Assembly: GCF_032062135.1 (NCBI RefSeq) | Contig: NC_092866.1 | Span: 24,051,879-24,115,878 of the forward strand | Length of the DNA: 64,000 nt | Source: Pyxicephalus adspersus | Taxonomy: Eukaryota > Chordata > Amphibia > Anura > Pyxicephalidae | Direction: 5' to 3' | Shown here: positions 40,205-51,955 of the stretch, piece after piece | Position numbering within the stretch: position 1 is the stretch's first letter | How the letters are laid out: each line of letters begins with the position of its first letter | Program-made: the position numbers and the translations under genes | The notes under the pieces: generated by a model | Database searches by the model: none | Seen by the model: the letters and a program-made list of their open reading frames with translations, nothing else | What the model was told of the DNA's origin: nothing

Positions 40205-40789
40205 CAGTAACCTGTGCATCAGAGGAATCACTGAATCCATTGAAGACCTTAAAGGTACAGTGATGACAATAAAAAAAGAGCTAGCTCTTGAACTTCCCCT
40301 AAATAGAATTGAACTAGACAGGGTTCACAGGTCCCTAACCCGCAAGAATACCAATGGCCTCCCAAGAGACATTGTTAAGGTTCACCACTTTGCCAGGAAG
40401 TAGCAGATATTACTTTAGCCCCTACTAAAGACCATCTGTAGTTCCAAGGTACCAATTTTCAAATAATTGCAGACTTAGCCCATACCACCATACTCAAATG
40501 CACGGCTTCACACCCTTTTTTACGTATTCTCCAAGACAGAGAAATTAGATATCATTGGGGATTCCCATTCAAACTGATTCTTGCCTATTGGGGCAAACAA
40601 TTCCAAACAACATCTCCTTCCTTTACTAGGAAATGCTTTTGTGACTTGAAACTTATATTACCTGATCCAGATCCAGCTGTTTCACCTTTCCCCTCACAAT
40701 CTTCTACTGAATCCAAAGGGACCCTTCCAAGACCTGACCTGTAATTGAAGTCTTCTCCAATTCTTCAGCAACATCAAGAGCAGAAGTTA

Positions 40790-40797
40790 TTTCTAAG
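40790..40797. repeat. Left target-site duplication of the fold-back hAT element
   Basis: TTTCTAAG, repeated exactly at 41412-41419. Confidence 0.75.
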
Positions 40798-41411
40798 TAG
40801 GAATGAGCGAGCGAGAATATTAAGTTTGATCTCGTGGTGAATTGGTCCTTTCTCGCTTACCGAAAATGTAAGCGATAACGGCCTTCTGATTCGCTGAGAG
40901 GTTGAGCTCTCGCTGAACAGAAGGATTTCCAGGGCTTCATCATGCAGCCCTGGAAATCCTCTGCGATCCCCAGGCACTAGAGATTAATTAACCTCTAGTG
41001 CCCTGGGGATCGCACACTCTTCTCAATGAATCCAGCCACATCTGTAATCATTGAGAAGATGCCAAACACAGGTGAACCTCCTGACATTGTAAAATAAGTA
41101 TCTCCTACAAATCATACATTTGTATCTGTAACAAATGTATCATTTGTAAGAGATACTTATATTACAATGTCAGGAGGTTCTCCTTTGCTGGGTATCTTCT
41201 TAATGATTGCAGCTGTAGCTGCATTCATTGAGAGGAGTGTGTGATCCCCGGGGCACTAGAGGGTAATTAACCTCTAGTGCTCGGAGTTCGCGCGAACAGA
41301 AGGATTTCCAGGGCTTCATCATTAAGCCCTGGAAATCCTCTGTGATCCCTAGGCACTAGAGGGTAATTAACCTCCCCGGGGATCACAAGTAGGGGGATTC
41401 GCTCATCCCTG
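40798..41411. mobile_element. Fold-back hAT MITE, 614 bp
   Basis: Termini TAGGAATGAGCGAGCG and (complement of the right) CAGGGATGAGCGAATCC, with exact 8 bp duplication TTTCTAAG. The inside is one large nested inverted repeat centred near 41125. CTCCTGACATTGTAAAATAA pairs with TATTACAATGTCAGGAG, and CACTAGAG/CTCTAGTG with GGGGATC blocks recur on both sides. Small hairpins such as CCAGGGCTTCATCATGCAGC sit near each end. No transposase. A partial second copy starts at 47399. Confidence 0.85.
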
Positions 41412-42383
41412 TTTCTAAGAGCTGAAGAGACTATACTTGTTACAGTGACATACACGTATTATACTTTTTTTTGATAGATTTCTTTGGATAAGCCAACAAA
41501 TGTACTCCAAATAATTTATTTTTGTAATCCCTAATGTTAACTATCTTACCTACCATCTTTTCCAAAATTGGACAAATCAAGGAGTGGAACAAATTCTGTT
41601 ACTGTTACATTCAACGACCTTTTAAATGGACACAATTTAGAAAAAGTTCTCTGTGTGGCGAGAACTTCATTCCCTAACAAAAGATTACACACACTATTCC
41701 CATACTCATAAACTCTACTCCAAGATTGATCACAATTGTATATCCTGCACTTTTCTCCCTTCTGTATGCGCAGCTCAAAATCATACAGTACCTTGGTCTG
41801 ACCATGACCCTGTAATTATTACCTATAAATCCCTAATTGCTAAACCCTGGATTTCCACATGGATGTTAAATGACTCCTTGCTGTCAAGAGCAATAGCCGA
41901 AATAACTATATTCTCTAAAACTAAAGAATATTTTGATGTTAATGAACCCTCCATTACCTCTCGTACTACTCTTTGGGATGCTTATAATACGGTCATACGC
42001 AGTCACCTCATCCAATTGCCATTTAGGAATTAAGAAAGAATGTATAAATGTGTCCTTCAACTAGAGGCAGAACTAATTGCAGCCACACAAGCTTTCAAAT
42101 CCAATCTTTCCCAACCTAATTCACGTAAAGTTGAAAACTAGCAAACGTCAGTGTACTGGCAACACAAACTAAAATCCTGGAGGAATTTAAATTTAAATTT
42201 CAACAGAAAGAAACTATATTCCCATTCAAACCAATTTTGTTCCTCGGCTGCTGATTTTTTTTCACTAATATTATTTTACCTCAAATACCTAACTCCTTAA
42301 TAGAACATCTAGAGTCAGACATAACTAGTGCTGAGGTACTTGGAGCTACCAAAACACTCAAATCAGGAAAAAAAACAAGTTCC

Positions 42384-43165
42384 ATGGTGTGGGATACATG
42401 GTTTGTGCTGTGTCTATTGCTAGGCAGGATAGGCTCATTGGAGGACCATGTAGTGTTGGTATTATGCTGGTTGAGTGAGTGTTATGTCAAGGGGATTTCT
42501 GTGTCATCAGTAAGAGGATGGTTGGCTTGTCCTTTTTATTTAATCTGCAGGGCCTCCGGGATGTTACAAAGGACTTTGTATTATGGCAAGCATTAAAGAA
42601 GTATCAGAAGGGTGAACAGGCTTGGGATTTGATCAGTTACATTCCCCTTATTGGTGGAATTGTTGGCTTCTTTGAAGGGAAATTGCAGATCTGTTTTTTT
42701 TTTTTTGTTTAAGGGGCATTTGTAGTGGCCTTTTTTAAAATCCTTTATGTAGGTGAGTTGGTTAGCTCCACTTGTTTGTGGTGAGGTGAGCTGTGATTTT
42801 GGGGGCTTTGATTATCAGAAAGTTAACGACAGACCAGGGTGGATGGAGTTTTTCGGGTGATCTTGTTTCTGGTCCCGGATCCCTATTTAGTGTACAACGA
42901 TATTTTATTAAATATTGTTTAATATTATTAATAATATTAATGTGTGGACAGTCTATTGTTTTTTGAGAGTTCAGCTGGAGGTGGGGTGGTTCCTTCCTAG
43001 TACATGAGGACAGTTCGGTCCTCCCTTGTACTGTTTTCAGTTTATATCAGTTTTTGGCAAATGTTTGGCTGTGATTAACATTTGTTCCAGATTGGGGCAG
43101 CCACAGAGGCAGTCCATTGGGGTTTGATACGAAGACATGGGCGATGGGAATCTAATTGTTACTGA
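42384..43165 (+). pseudogene. Tyrosine-recombinase (XerD-like) remnant from a mobile element
   Basis: Frames in series give GISVSSVRGWLA, the N-terminal core-binding text GLSFLFNLQGLRDVTKDFVL and ALKKYQKG near 42500-42620, GAFVVAFF near 42715, and the C-terminal catalytic text HLFQIGAATEAVHWGLIRRH then GRWESNCY at 43079-43159, followed by stop and LYVCP. Tyrosine recombinases use R, HxxR and a Tyr nucleophile. Here HxxR has become HLFQ, so the arginine is lost, and a stop precedes the YVRP-like Tyr. The class resembles recombinase genes carried by Crypton- or DIRS-type elements and often annotated as XerD homologues. I cannot say which. Confidence 0.65.
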
Positions 43166-45094
43166 TTGTATGTCTGTCCTCAGCTGGCTTGAAGGGCATG
43201 GGATTCAGACTTGGTTTTTCATTTTGGTTGGAAGTTGGGTGTTAGCAGGGGTGTTTGGAGGTCTATGATGTTTGTTGTACTTTGGCTGGTCGAGTTATGT
43301 TTTATTTGTAATAAAATAGGTTATTTTGAAATTGTTAATTTATATGATAAACTGCTGTTCAGCCAAATTGTTCCATAGTTGCTTTTTGTATTCATTATTG
43401 GGAGGGGGGGTTAAGAGAAAGCACATAAGGAAGGGAGCTGGATAGCTGGGAGTAAATGGGGAAAAACCTGTGCCTTGGGACTATACTGGTCATATGTATA
43501 CACCGTCATATCTATATAATTCATTCTCGTGTTAATGCTGGTTTTCAAATAGAAAAAAATATTTTAGCATATGCCTGAGCATGATTAAGTTTCACATTTT
43601 AAGACTTCAGCATCCCAACAGCCTGTTCACTACAGTCCAGGTATAATATAACATAATTAAATAGGTGAATTTGATGACTATAAAGTATTTTTTTGATTGT
43701 AATGAATACCTAAAATTAAAATCCACATTAATCACTTTACTATCAATTTAATAGATTATACTTTCCTTTCTTTACTGCTGATGTGTTTAGGTGACTTAAT
43801 GAAGTCAAGTTCACTTGATTAATTGACCTCCCCAGTTATTTACCTGCATGCAGCTAATTTATCACTGTTGTATTTATAATGAAGTATTCAGGCTTGGTGG
43901 ATACTTAGAGATGTATGTATCTGACTCCAAAGACATACTCAAGCTGTTCAGCCTTGTACAGGTCATTTTCATGCTTTGACATGGCATTGCTTTCCCAGCA
44001 TTGGGTCCTTAAGGTGACTGAGATTAAATATCTTGCTTTTAATCACACTCCAGTTAAACTGCATTAAAGAGGTAAAGTAATTTGTACTACTTGATAGATG
44101 TAGTTTCTCAATATTTATTAATGGATAAAAGAGGATGATAAGCTTTTACAGTAACAGTAGGTGTTTTGATGCTGTATGGATAATATATAAAGCATATGCA
44201 TGTTGAAATTTTCAAGTGGAGATGAAAAGGTCAAAAAATAAAAATGAGTAAAAATAATAAATTACTTAAAGCGTCCTTATACTTACAAAATCTATTTTGA
44301 ACAATCCTCTTAAAGTAATCTTTAGTGTTTGTGTTATTTTACCCTAAAATGCTTGTAAAACAGTATTTTTATTCGGGCACCTCCCCTACTTTATTGTGCC
44401 ATGACAGTGGTTTGACCCTGCCTATTAGGAGGAGTGTGTATAGGAAGCAAAGAAGGGTGCCAATACACATCACATCAGCAGGTTGAGCAGCAAGTATAAA
44501 TTAGATATGATGGAAAACATATTGGGATCAGTATGGGATCAATGTTTTGCCGACAGCATAAGATTTTCTCCATTTTGATTTTATAACAGCATGTGTTATT
44601 AAAGAGGCATTTATTTTTTTGTTATGAAGGTGATCATAAAGTCATCACAGTATCATAATTATACAAAAAATTCTCTAATTTTACTGGATTAATTTTCTGA
44701 AGGTAGCACTGTAACACTTTCTCCAAACTTCTCACTACTTAATATTTGATATTATGTCAGTTTTAGAATTTTATTTTTGTGTCAGTATTTAGAGTTAAAA
44801 TAGATGTCTATTTTAAAAGTATTGTTTAGCAAAATATATCTCAATCGTGAATAAAAAGTTATAAATATTTTTTTTCACTAAAAAAAAGTAAACATGCCTA
44901 AAATAAAGTTTTACATGGTACATTTTACACACATTACTATTTCATCATTTACTGTTCTCTGCAAAACAAAATTCTATAAAGATTTTGTTAGTGTGTAAAT
45001 GAATCCCATTTTAAGTGTAAAACTAGAGATCTGATGGATGGAGCACTCATGTCTTTGAATCTATTGCAACAAATAGTTGCATCTAGAACTTTTT
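43166..45094. other. Non-coding DNA, partly repeat-poor
   Basis: 43166-43560 may be the 3' part of the recombinase element. 43560-44060 shows no repeat features and is a candidate conserved non-coding element (see findings). The rest is AT-rich with nothing named. Confidence 0.4.
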
Positions 45095-47029
45095 TTTATA
45101 ACATTTTCTTTATTTTATTTATTTATTATTTTTTATTTTATTACTTTTCTTTAATTTCAAGTTTTTCAATTCTCAAACAAATAAATACAGTAGCAAACAC
45201 ATAGTATAACAAAGGTAAGTAGCAGAGGTATGTAAGAACAATACATTGTACAACACACATTGAAAAACAAAAGTCTGTGGCTAAAGGAAGAAAAAACGAC
45301 GGGTTATGAGCAATAATCAAGCAGAAACAAAACAACTGGGATTCCAAAGGACAATTGGTACAACAAGCCATAAAATTGCTTCCCACATGGAAAGATACAG
45401 CCCGACATACTTATTAGGCAGGAATCATTCCTAATCAGAGAGGGACACATCCAGGTGGCACTTAAACTTTGGTGTTTCTCGATAGTACATCCAACTACCC
45501 CACATGGCATTAAATTTCTCTTGAGTACCCCACAGACTGGCTGTGAGGTTCTCCATTACCATAATGTAATTCACCCTGTGGAGCCACAAGCCCACCGTCG
45601 GCATGACCTTAGATTTCCAAAACACCAGAACACACGCATTGGCGGCCACAATAAGATGTCTGAGGAATGGATCTCTTATATGCTTTTTCTGAAATCGAAT
45701 TATGGTGTAATAAGAAAAACCCTGGATCCCACGGGATAATATGAGTGGTAACTCTGCATAAGGGCCCTCATCTGTTCCCAAAAGGGATGTATTAAAAGAC
45801 ATGACCAAGAAATATGGATCATGGTACCTCCCGCTTCTTCACAACGCCAGCAACTATCTGAGACATCAGGAAAGAAGCTGTGCAATCTCTCCGGCATCCT
45901 GTACCACCTGGACAAGATTTTGTAACTTAGTTCCTGATATCTACTACTGACAGAAGACCTATGCACCAAGGTGACTATCTTCGCCTTCTGTTCGGCTTCA
46001 AATGTGTATCCCAGTTCTGCCTCCCAAGCCTGGATGTAAGTAGGTGTAAAATTTTCAGGAGCAGCATTCAATTCAGAATAAAAGACCAAAAGGGAGTGTC
46101 TGGCCAAGCCGCTACCTACACATACCATTTCAAACAGCTTTTTCGCCCAGCTGGCTTTATATTCTGCCAGGAGGGATTTAAGGAAATGCGTGAGTTGCAG
46201 GGCCCTCCAAAAATCCACTTTGTAGCCACCACTATCAGCCATCAACATCTCCAACGTCACCCATTGACCATGAGAAACAAAATGCTTCACCCACTGTATC
46301 CCCTGTTCATGTAGTTCAGCAAATCTCCCATTCTCTAGGCCGGGTGGGAACAAAGAATTACCCAAAATCGGTATCAGAGGAGAGGGCCATGGAAACATAT
46401 TTAGTCTAAACCAAGGTTTCTGACATGCCTTCCATGTTGCATAAATTAAAGGGTGGGATCTCAGGACTGCTGGAGTTTGCTTCAGTAGCCACGCGATGGC
46501 AGTAATGGGCATAGAGGTAAAGGCTTGTTCTGCACCTACCCACTGTTTTTGTCCTGAATAACCGAACCAGTCTACGATCCAGACCAAATGTGCTGCCATA
46601 TATTACAATGACAAATTTGGTACTCCCAACCCCCCTACTCCCTTTGCCCGGAACAACAAGCTTCTGCCGAGACAGTGACCCTTTTGCCCCAGATGAAACG
46701 GAATATTTTGGAGTGCAACAACCTAAAAAAAGGGGCTGGTATATGAATTGGTATCGCTTGGAAGAGGTATAAAAGTCTCGGAAGGATGTTTATTTTAATT
46801 ACCTGTATACGGCCAAGCCAGGAAATGGACAATGGGGACACTTATCAAGGTCCTTCATGATGTTGGTAAGTATTGGAGCAGAATTCAAATGGAAAAGTTG
46901 TGAGAGATCCACTGGAAGCATAGTTCCTAGATACTTTACCACCCTTTTGTACCATTTAAAGGAGAAAGAGGGTGTAAGCTGGTCACTTAGATGTTGATGG
47001 TCGCCAATACCCTGACCAATACAGACCAA
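45095..47029 (-). mobile_element. Tx1-like L1, ORF2 C-terminal half and 3' tail
   Basis: From high to low coordinate on the minus strand: LTPSFSFKWYKRVVKYLGTM near 46990; a frame change to SISWLGRIQVIKINILPRLL near 46820; a second frame change into the 299-codon frame 46599-45700. That frame holds a long helical region and CWRCEEAGGTMIHISWSC near 45830, the Cys-rich C-terminal box. Last comes text to VSLSD near 45433. The 3' end is A-rich (T-rich on the + strand at 45095-45165). It is 5'-truncated, or interrupted at 47032 by a MITE. At least two frameshifts; dead. Confidence 0.85.
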
Positions 47030-47031
47030 TA

Positions 47032-47343
47032 CCCTATTTCCCCTATGATAAGGCACTGTCCTATATTTTTTGAAATGCCAAAATATTCCCTAGGTCTTAT
47101 TTTCAGGGGGATGTCTTATTTTTCCATGAAGAAGACTACAGTACACATTTATTGTTGAAAATCACTCATTTGCCATTGATTGTCCCCTTCCACTGCAGCC
47201 AGCATCGAGGAGTCACACAGAGGCACACAGTATCAGGTATCGGAGGATGTCTTATTTGCGGGGGGTGCTTTATTTTACTTGTTTGAGCAAAAATCGGGGG
47301 GTGGTTTATTTGATGAGGATGCCTTATCATCGGGGAAGCACGG
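47032..47343. mobile_element. TA-flanked MITE, 312 bp
   Basis: Termini CCCTATTTCCCCTATGATAA and (complement of the right) CCGTGCTTCCCCGATGATAA, both continuing AGGCA. TA dinucleotides lie at 47030-47031 and 47344-47345. Blocks such as GATGTCTTATTT recur inside. It fits a Tc1/mariner-like or other TA-targeting non-autonomous element. It abuts the L1 copy. Confidence 0.7.
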
Positions 47344-47398
47344 TATTTCTAAATTGTCCTAATGAGGTTTGGGAGCATCTAACAATTTTACATGAGAT

Positions 47399-47660
47399 TA
47401 GGAATGAGCGAGCGTACCGAAATTGTAAGCAAGAACGGCCGCTGTAAATTCGCAGATAGAGATTAAATTTAAATTTAAAAAAAAATCGGGGGCTGTGCTG
47501 ATCAATGAATGCAGCCACGGCTGTTAATTGATCAGCTCAGTGTGCGATCTCCGGCACTAGATGGTAAATGGGGACAAGTCTCCCCATTCAAAACCTCTAG
47601 TGCTCTCTGATTGGCTGAGGAAAGGAAATTTCTGATGACGCTCAAGCTCAAGGTTAATTA
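47399..47660. mobile_element. Partial second copy of the fold-back hAT element
   Basis: Starts TAGGAATGAGCGAGCG like 40798. It shares GTAAGCRAKAACGGCC-type text, ATCAATGAATGCAGCCA and CTCTAGTGC. No right terminus was found; the right boundary is approximate. Confidence 0.6.
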
Positions 47661-48424
47661 ACTTGGTTAATTGCTTAAAACAAACAATAATACCACACTG
47701 AAAACTCACAGCTGAGCCGCACGATTACACACCAGTTTCCCCGTATGATACAGTCCGCGTCCCATGCGTCTCATTTCAAGCCCTACCTAGAACTGTACGT
47801 AATGAATCGTTTGGAGTCCTTTTGGAGTTTTTCATTGCTCCCACTTTTTGCGTTTATGGACTTTTCCCTTTCCTTAGGACTAATATATACAACATTAAAA
47901 CCGTAGGTACCATATAAACAACTAGATGTGATTTAAAGTAAGTGGGTTGTTAACCACAGTGAATGTGCACAAAATGGTTAAAAATGGACAAATATGGGTC
48001 GGTTACCATTTTAGTAAACGGTGGTGGATTCAAACGACGATAGTACTAATTATATGGTGATCTGAATGTAAAGAGATGGGCATGTTGTATAACTGATTAA
48101 TAATTGGCTGGCTTTTCACACATTACATTTGAGGTGTTTGGCTATGATGCATGAGGCATGTAAAACATGATGGGACAGATAAACTAAAGTGCTGTCATAT
48201 TTATGTTGATAATAGATTAAAGCAGATAACAGCTTTATTGCCATGACCACCGGTTTGTTCCCCGCCATTGATTCTAACAGAGAGTGTTGCTGAAAACACA
48301 AGTATCAGGTACATTGATGTGTAATATGTTTACTTTAATGTATTTTTTTTTTCTGCTAATGTAATAATAACTTGTTTGATGGTAACAATGTAATCTTCTT
48401 TATGGTTGTAGATTCTCTATCCTC
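47661..48424. other. Non-coding DNA
   Basis: No gene. The last 100 bp may be Penelope-like flank. Confidence 0.45.
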
Positions 48425-48464
48425 TCTCCTGAGGAAGCGGATATTTCCACAAATTGCGTAGAGA
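48425..48464 (+). ncRNA. Hammerhead-like ribozyme motif, copy 4
   Basis: Stem I TCTC (48425-48428) with GAGA (48461-48464). CTGAGGA is intact at 48429-48435 and stem II starts GCGG. The GAAA box is degraded to AAAT by changes that look like CpG decay. GCGTA is at the cleavage side. Inactive but recognisable. Confidence 0.5.
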
Positions 48465-50398
48465 ACTAACTCAGAATGCATCCCTCACAGGGACACTCTG
48501 AAAGGAGAGGTTATTACATGTAAAAATGGTTTTATGTGGTTTTTTGTATTTGAAATTAGTTTTTTAATGTAAATATTAATAAAATTTTGTTATTTTCATA
48601 ATACATGTTGTTGATATTGGTCTACAAAATCCCGCTACAAAAATTGGTGTTCTTCATCGTATGTTCCTTTTTTTCTTGGTTTAAAAGGGAAGCGGCCTAT
48701 GTGAGGTATAACATATGTATAGTCGGAAATCCTTTTTAAATATGCCAGATTATTGTGTTTTTGCCAGTGTCTCACCTCACTACTAATGCTGCTTCTGCAT
48801 TGCCTTTCTGCTGCTCACTTGTGTACTGACCTTTGGCTACGGAATTATCAACTACTCTTTGTTGCCCGCTACCTTTACCTGATTAAATGGATACTGACTT
48901 TGGCTCTCTCCCTTTGGAAATGTATGCAAATCTTGAAAATTATCCCACAGTCTAAATAAAAGCTAAATAGGATACTAAAGATATAGCCCTTAAAATTATG
49001 TGATCAATACATATAAAGCTGAGAATCTAAACATAAAAAATAAAACATTTCAGTCATTTAAAAAGTACCTTAATTCAAAAAACCCTGTCCCCAAGCAGGC
49101 CTGGTGTGTGATGAATCTCTCTTGTCCCTATATTATCATAATGTATCTTCTCTTGTCTCGACATTATCAGAAAAATTTGAGTGAAGAAGTTGCCATTACA
49201 TTACAGAATATTGGTATTATTCTGGAAGTTTTGAAAGGACTAAAATGATGTCTACCTTGTAACATGTAAGAAAAAATTCCTTGTACACCATCATAAACCA
49301 TGATCATGGACTTAAATCAGTTGATTATGTAAGAACAGAGGAACAAAATATTGAGAATTGAGGCTTGAGAACTGGAAATGTATATTTCAATCTCTGTATA
49401 TATCCATATCTATCTATATGCTAAAGGTAAAACAGTGCACTGGATAGGCCCACAGCAAAACAAGATAAGCGTTGGGCCTACATGATACGGTGTGAAAAGT
49501 AGAGGGGATGCAGGGGTTAAATAGAAGGAGGGGTCAGTACGGTATAGGTAATAGAAGTACGGTAATAGAAGGTAGTAGTACGGTATGGAGAAAGTAAGGT
49601 GTTAAAGGGGGTAGGCAAGAAAGATCTAGAACAGTTTTTGGTGAGGAAAAGTTTCATGTCTGCCCATTCCTAGGGGTAAGGGGTGGAGAGGTAAGCCGGG
49701 CAGTTGGAGCCTTGGAAGACAAGGGTCCTGTTCGATAATTTTTGTAACCAATTTTGGTGTGGTGCGCACAGTCCCTGAGGCAGTACTGGGCAGCTAGGAG
49801 CCATTGTAGTGTGATGGCTTGGAATTAAGAATCCGGTTTGGCTTGCCTTCCGGACCTTCAGCCTTGTTCGTGGGTTTAAAAAGGGTATGTTTGTTGTCTA
49901 CAAAGAATTAGGTATTTTATGTTATTGTGTAAATTGTTTTAAAGATGTTGTTTTAAAGATGTTGCCATTTTAAGTCCAGAGATGTTTCAGTGTGTGATTT
50001 AAAGTTGGGGGGAGGGGCAATGGGGCTGGGAAAGGAAAACGGTAAAGGGGGGGGGGGGGCGACGTCTGAGCTACCCTGGTCAAGCGCACATATAAACTTT
50101 ATTGAAAATATAGTAAAGCTGATTTGCAAAGGGAGTAAAATTTTCCTTTAAAACTTGTATAAATATATTCAATTCAGTTACTCATTCATGTGAAAAGTAC
50201 ATCCCTCTTGACTTTAATACCTAAATTATGTATGGATGCTTTTCAAATAAATAGATATTTGAACTGAATAATTACATACTTTTGAGTAAATATTCTTAAC
50301 CCCTTTATAAATCATCTTTATCTATTTATTAAAAGGTGAATTAACTTGGTGAAGCAGCCCAACTGAGTATAAAATACACTTAAAAAGAAACAACTTAA
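48465..50398. other. Non-coding DNA
   Basis: 48465-48650 may be Penelope-like 3' flank. 49430-50060 is G-rich and repeat-like, with a 13-base G run at 50047-50059, and was not assigned. No gene. Confidence 0.4.
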
Positions 50399-50535
50399 TT
50401 TATTATTATTAAACAGGATTTATATAGTGCCAACACATTATGCAATGCTGTACTTTAAATAGGGGTTGCAAATGACAGTCAGATACAGACAGTGACACAG
50501 GAGGAGGAGAGGACCCTGCCCTAAAAGAGCTTACT
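50399..50535 (-). mobile_element. L2-like LINE 3' tail, inverted
   Basis: Reverse complement of the 11800-11945 tail: TATTATTATTAAACAGGATT, TATATAGTGCCAACACATTA, AGGGGTTGCAAATGACAGTC and GGACCCTGCCCTAAAAGAGC. Confidence 0.75.
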
Positions 50536-51309
50536 TAATAGGAGCATGTAAACAGGCAAAGGATTCCCATCAAAGCCACGTCAGAACACAGCAGCAGCAG
50601 TTATCAGTCCCAAACGCCAGCAGAACAGAGAGAAAGAGTATGCAGGTATAATAAAGCTGAATTGAACAATAAATAGAGAGAATCAATAACAGCAACTTGT
50701 CCAGTAATAGAATAGACTAAAGAGGGAACGAGCAGATGGCCTGCAAAATAGGTACCTCTACTTGACCTCCTTATGACCTGACATTTAAAGTAAATGTTTT
50801 TTCTGTTTACATTACTTTATAAGTGCATTTTGTCATTTAGCTAAATCATAAGTAGCATAACATTTCCCCTGTGCGCCTATAGATTTGCAACACCAATATT
50901 ATTTCTAGTAACAGAATCCTTAAAGAAAAACTTCAATAGTTGAGCTGATTAGTTTTATTTCAAATGGGAGTGTGTTCCAACTTGAAGTGTTCAGCCACCA
51001 GCTCCCTGTTGTAAGGAGAATGTTTCTCGAATGTATGGGGAGCAGGAGATAAGCATTTAATCACTAAGTAAGCAAATCAGAAAGACTCTGCATGACAAAT
51101 GAGCTGACAACAATCAACAAATGAGTTTTAAATGCTTCCACTACTAATGTACTGCAATAAAAGGAAATTTTAAAAATAAAAAAGTTTTTTTTTTCATATA
51201 AAAATATACAAAATATACAAAATTGTAATTCTTTTTAAGGTGTTTATTTTCACAAACTAGTGCACTCTGTTTCTTCTCTTTTATCTTTACCTTGATGTTT
51301 TTTAGTATA
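50536..51309. other. Non-coding DNA
   Basis: Nothing recognisable. Confidence 0.5.
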
Positions 51310-51420
51310 TTTGCTATTAATTTGCTATTAGCTGCCAAATGTCAATCCATTCCAGGTTTGCTGGATTATCCAGTTTCTCCAATGATGGTTTATCCTCTTC
51401 AGTCATGGGGAGTTTTAATG
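51310..51420. mobile_element. Palindromic MITE, half copy C
   Basis: Contains TCCATTCCAGGTTTGCTGGA, TTATCCAG and TTTATCCTCTTCAG, the right arm of the family seen at 31515. The left arm is missing. Confidence 0.5.
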
Positions 51421-51955
51421 ATCAGGACTATTGTGCTACGTTTTTAAAAGAGTGTTCAAAGTATGGGCACATATACTGTATATCATGTATATCATGAGGA
51501 CAAATATTTGTGGTTTGAAACTCACTGAGGACTGGTGTGTCACAAAGTGTAGGGGTGACATTCTTCAAAATAGCCAGCCATATAAGAGAGATTCTAACTA
51601 CTCACCACCACACTGTGCTGTAAACTGTGGATATAGTAGTTAAAGCAGGGGTTACCTAATGATCTGAAAGTTATTTCAGAGAGAAACACTGATAGGGCAG
51701 CTGCATTAGTTTTTTTATTTGAGTTTTCATCTATATTTTTTTCCTAGATTTTTGCTTAATAGTTTAGCCATGGGAGCAGTCTGATTTTCTTTTCTCTTCT
51801 GTTACTATTAGCGCAGAGAAATTACAGTAATTATATCTAATTAAACAAATGCATTTTTTTCAATATTGTGTAAAAACCTGCCTACTCTTTCATACTATGA
51901 CCAACATTATAGCAAAACAGATGGGGAAAATGTATGTGTAATACTCAAACTTTTT

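Larger units (their letters stand above)
40205..42383 (+). mobile_element. Tx1-like L1 copy with ORF1 and ORF2 remnants
   Basis: ORF1 text at about 40210-40750: RGITESIEDLKGT-like start, ELDRVHRSL, GLPRDIVKVHHFAR, the RNA-binding domain pattern of vertebrate L1 ORF1. ORF2 endonuclease C-terminal text at 41653-42033: YTHYSHTHKLYSKIDHNC and VPWSDHDPVIIT (catalytic SDH box), then WMLNDSLL. RT start near 42330 reads SAEVLGATKTLKSGKK. Most of the endonuclease is deleted. A 614 bp hAT MITE interrupts the copy at 40798, and the copy stops where the recombinase text begins. Confidence 0.8.

Noticed and set aside
44271..44330. TTAAAGCGTCC text resembling a TTAA MITE end
   Set aside because: Only one end is visible and no partner or family interior could be found nearby.
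45961..46314. 117-codon plus-strand frame
   Set aside because: Antisense shadow of the minus-strand L1 ORF2 remnant.
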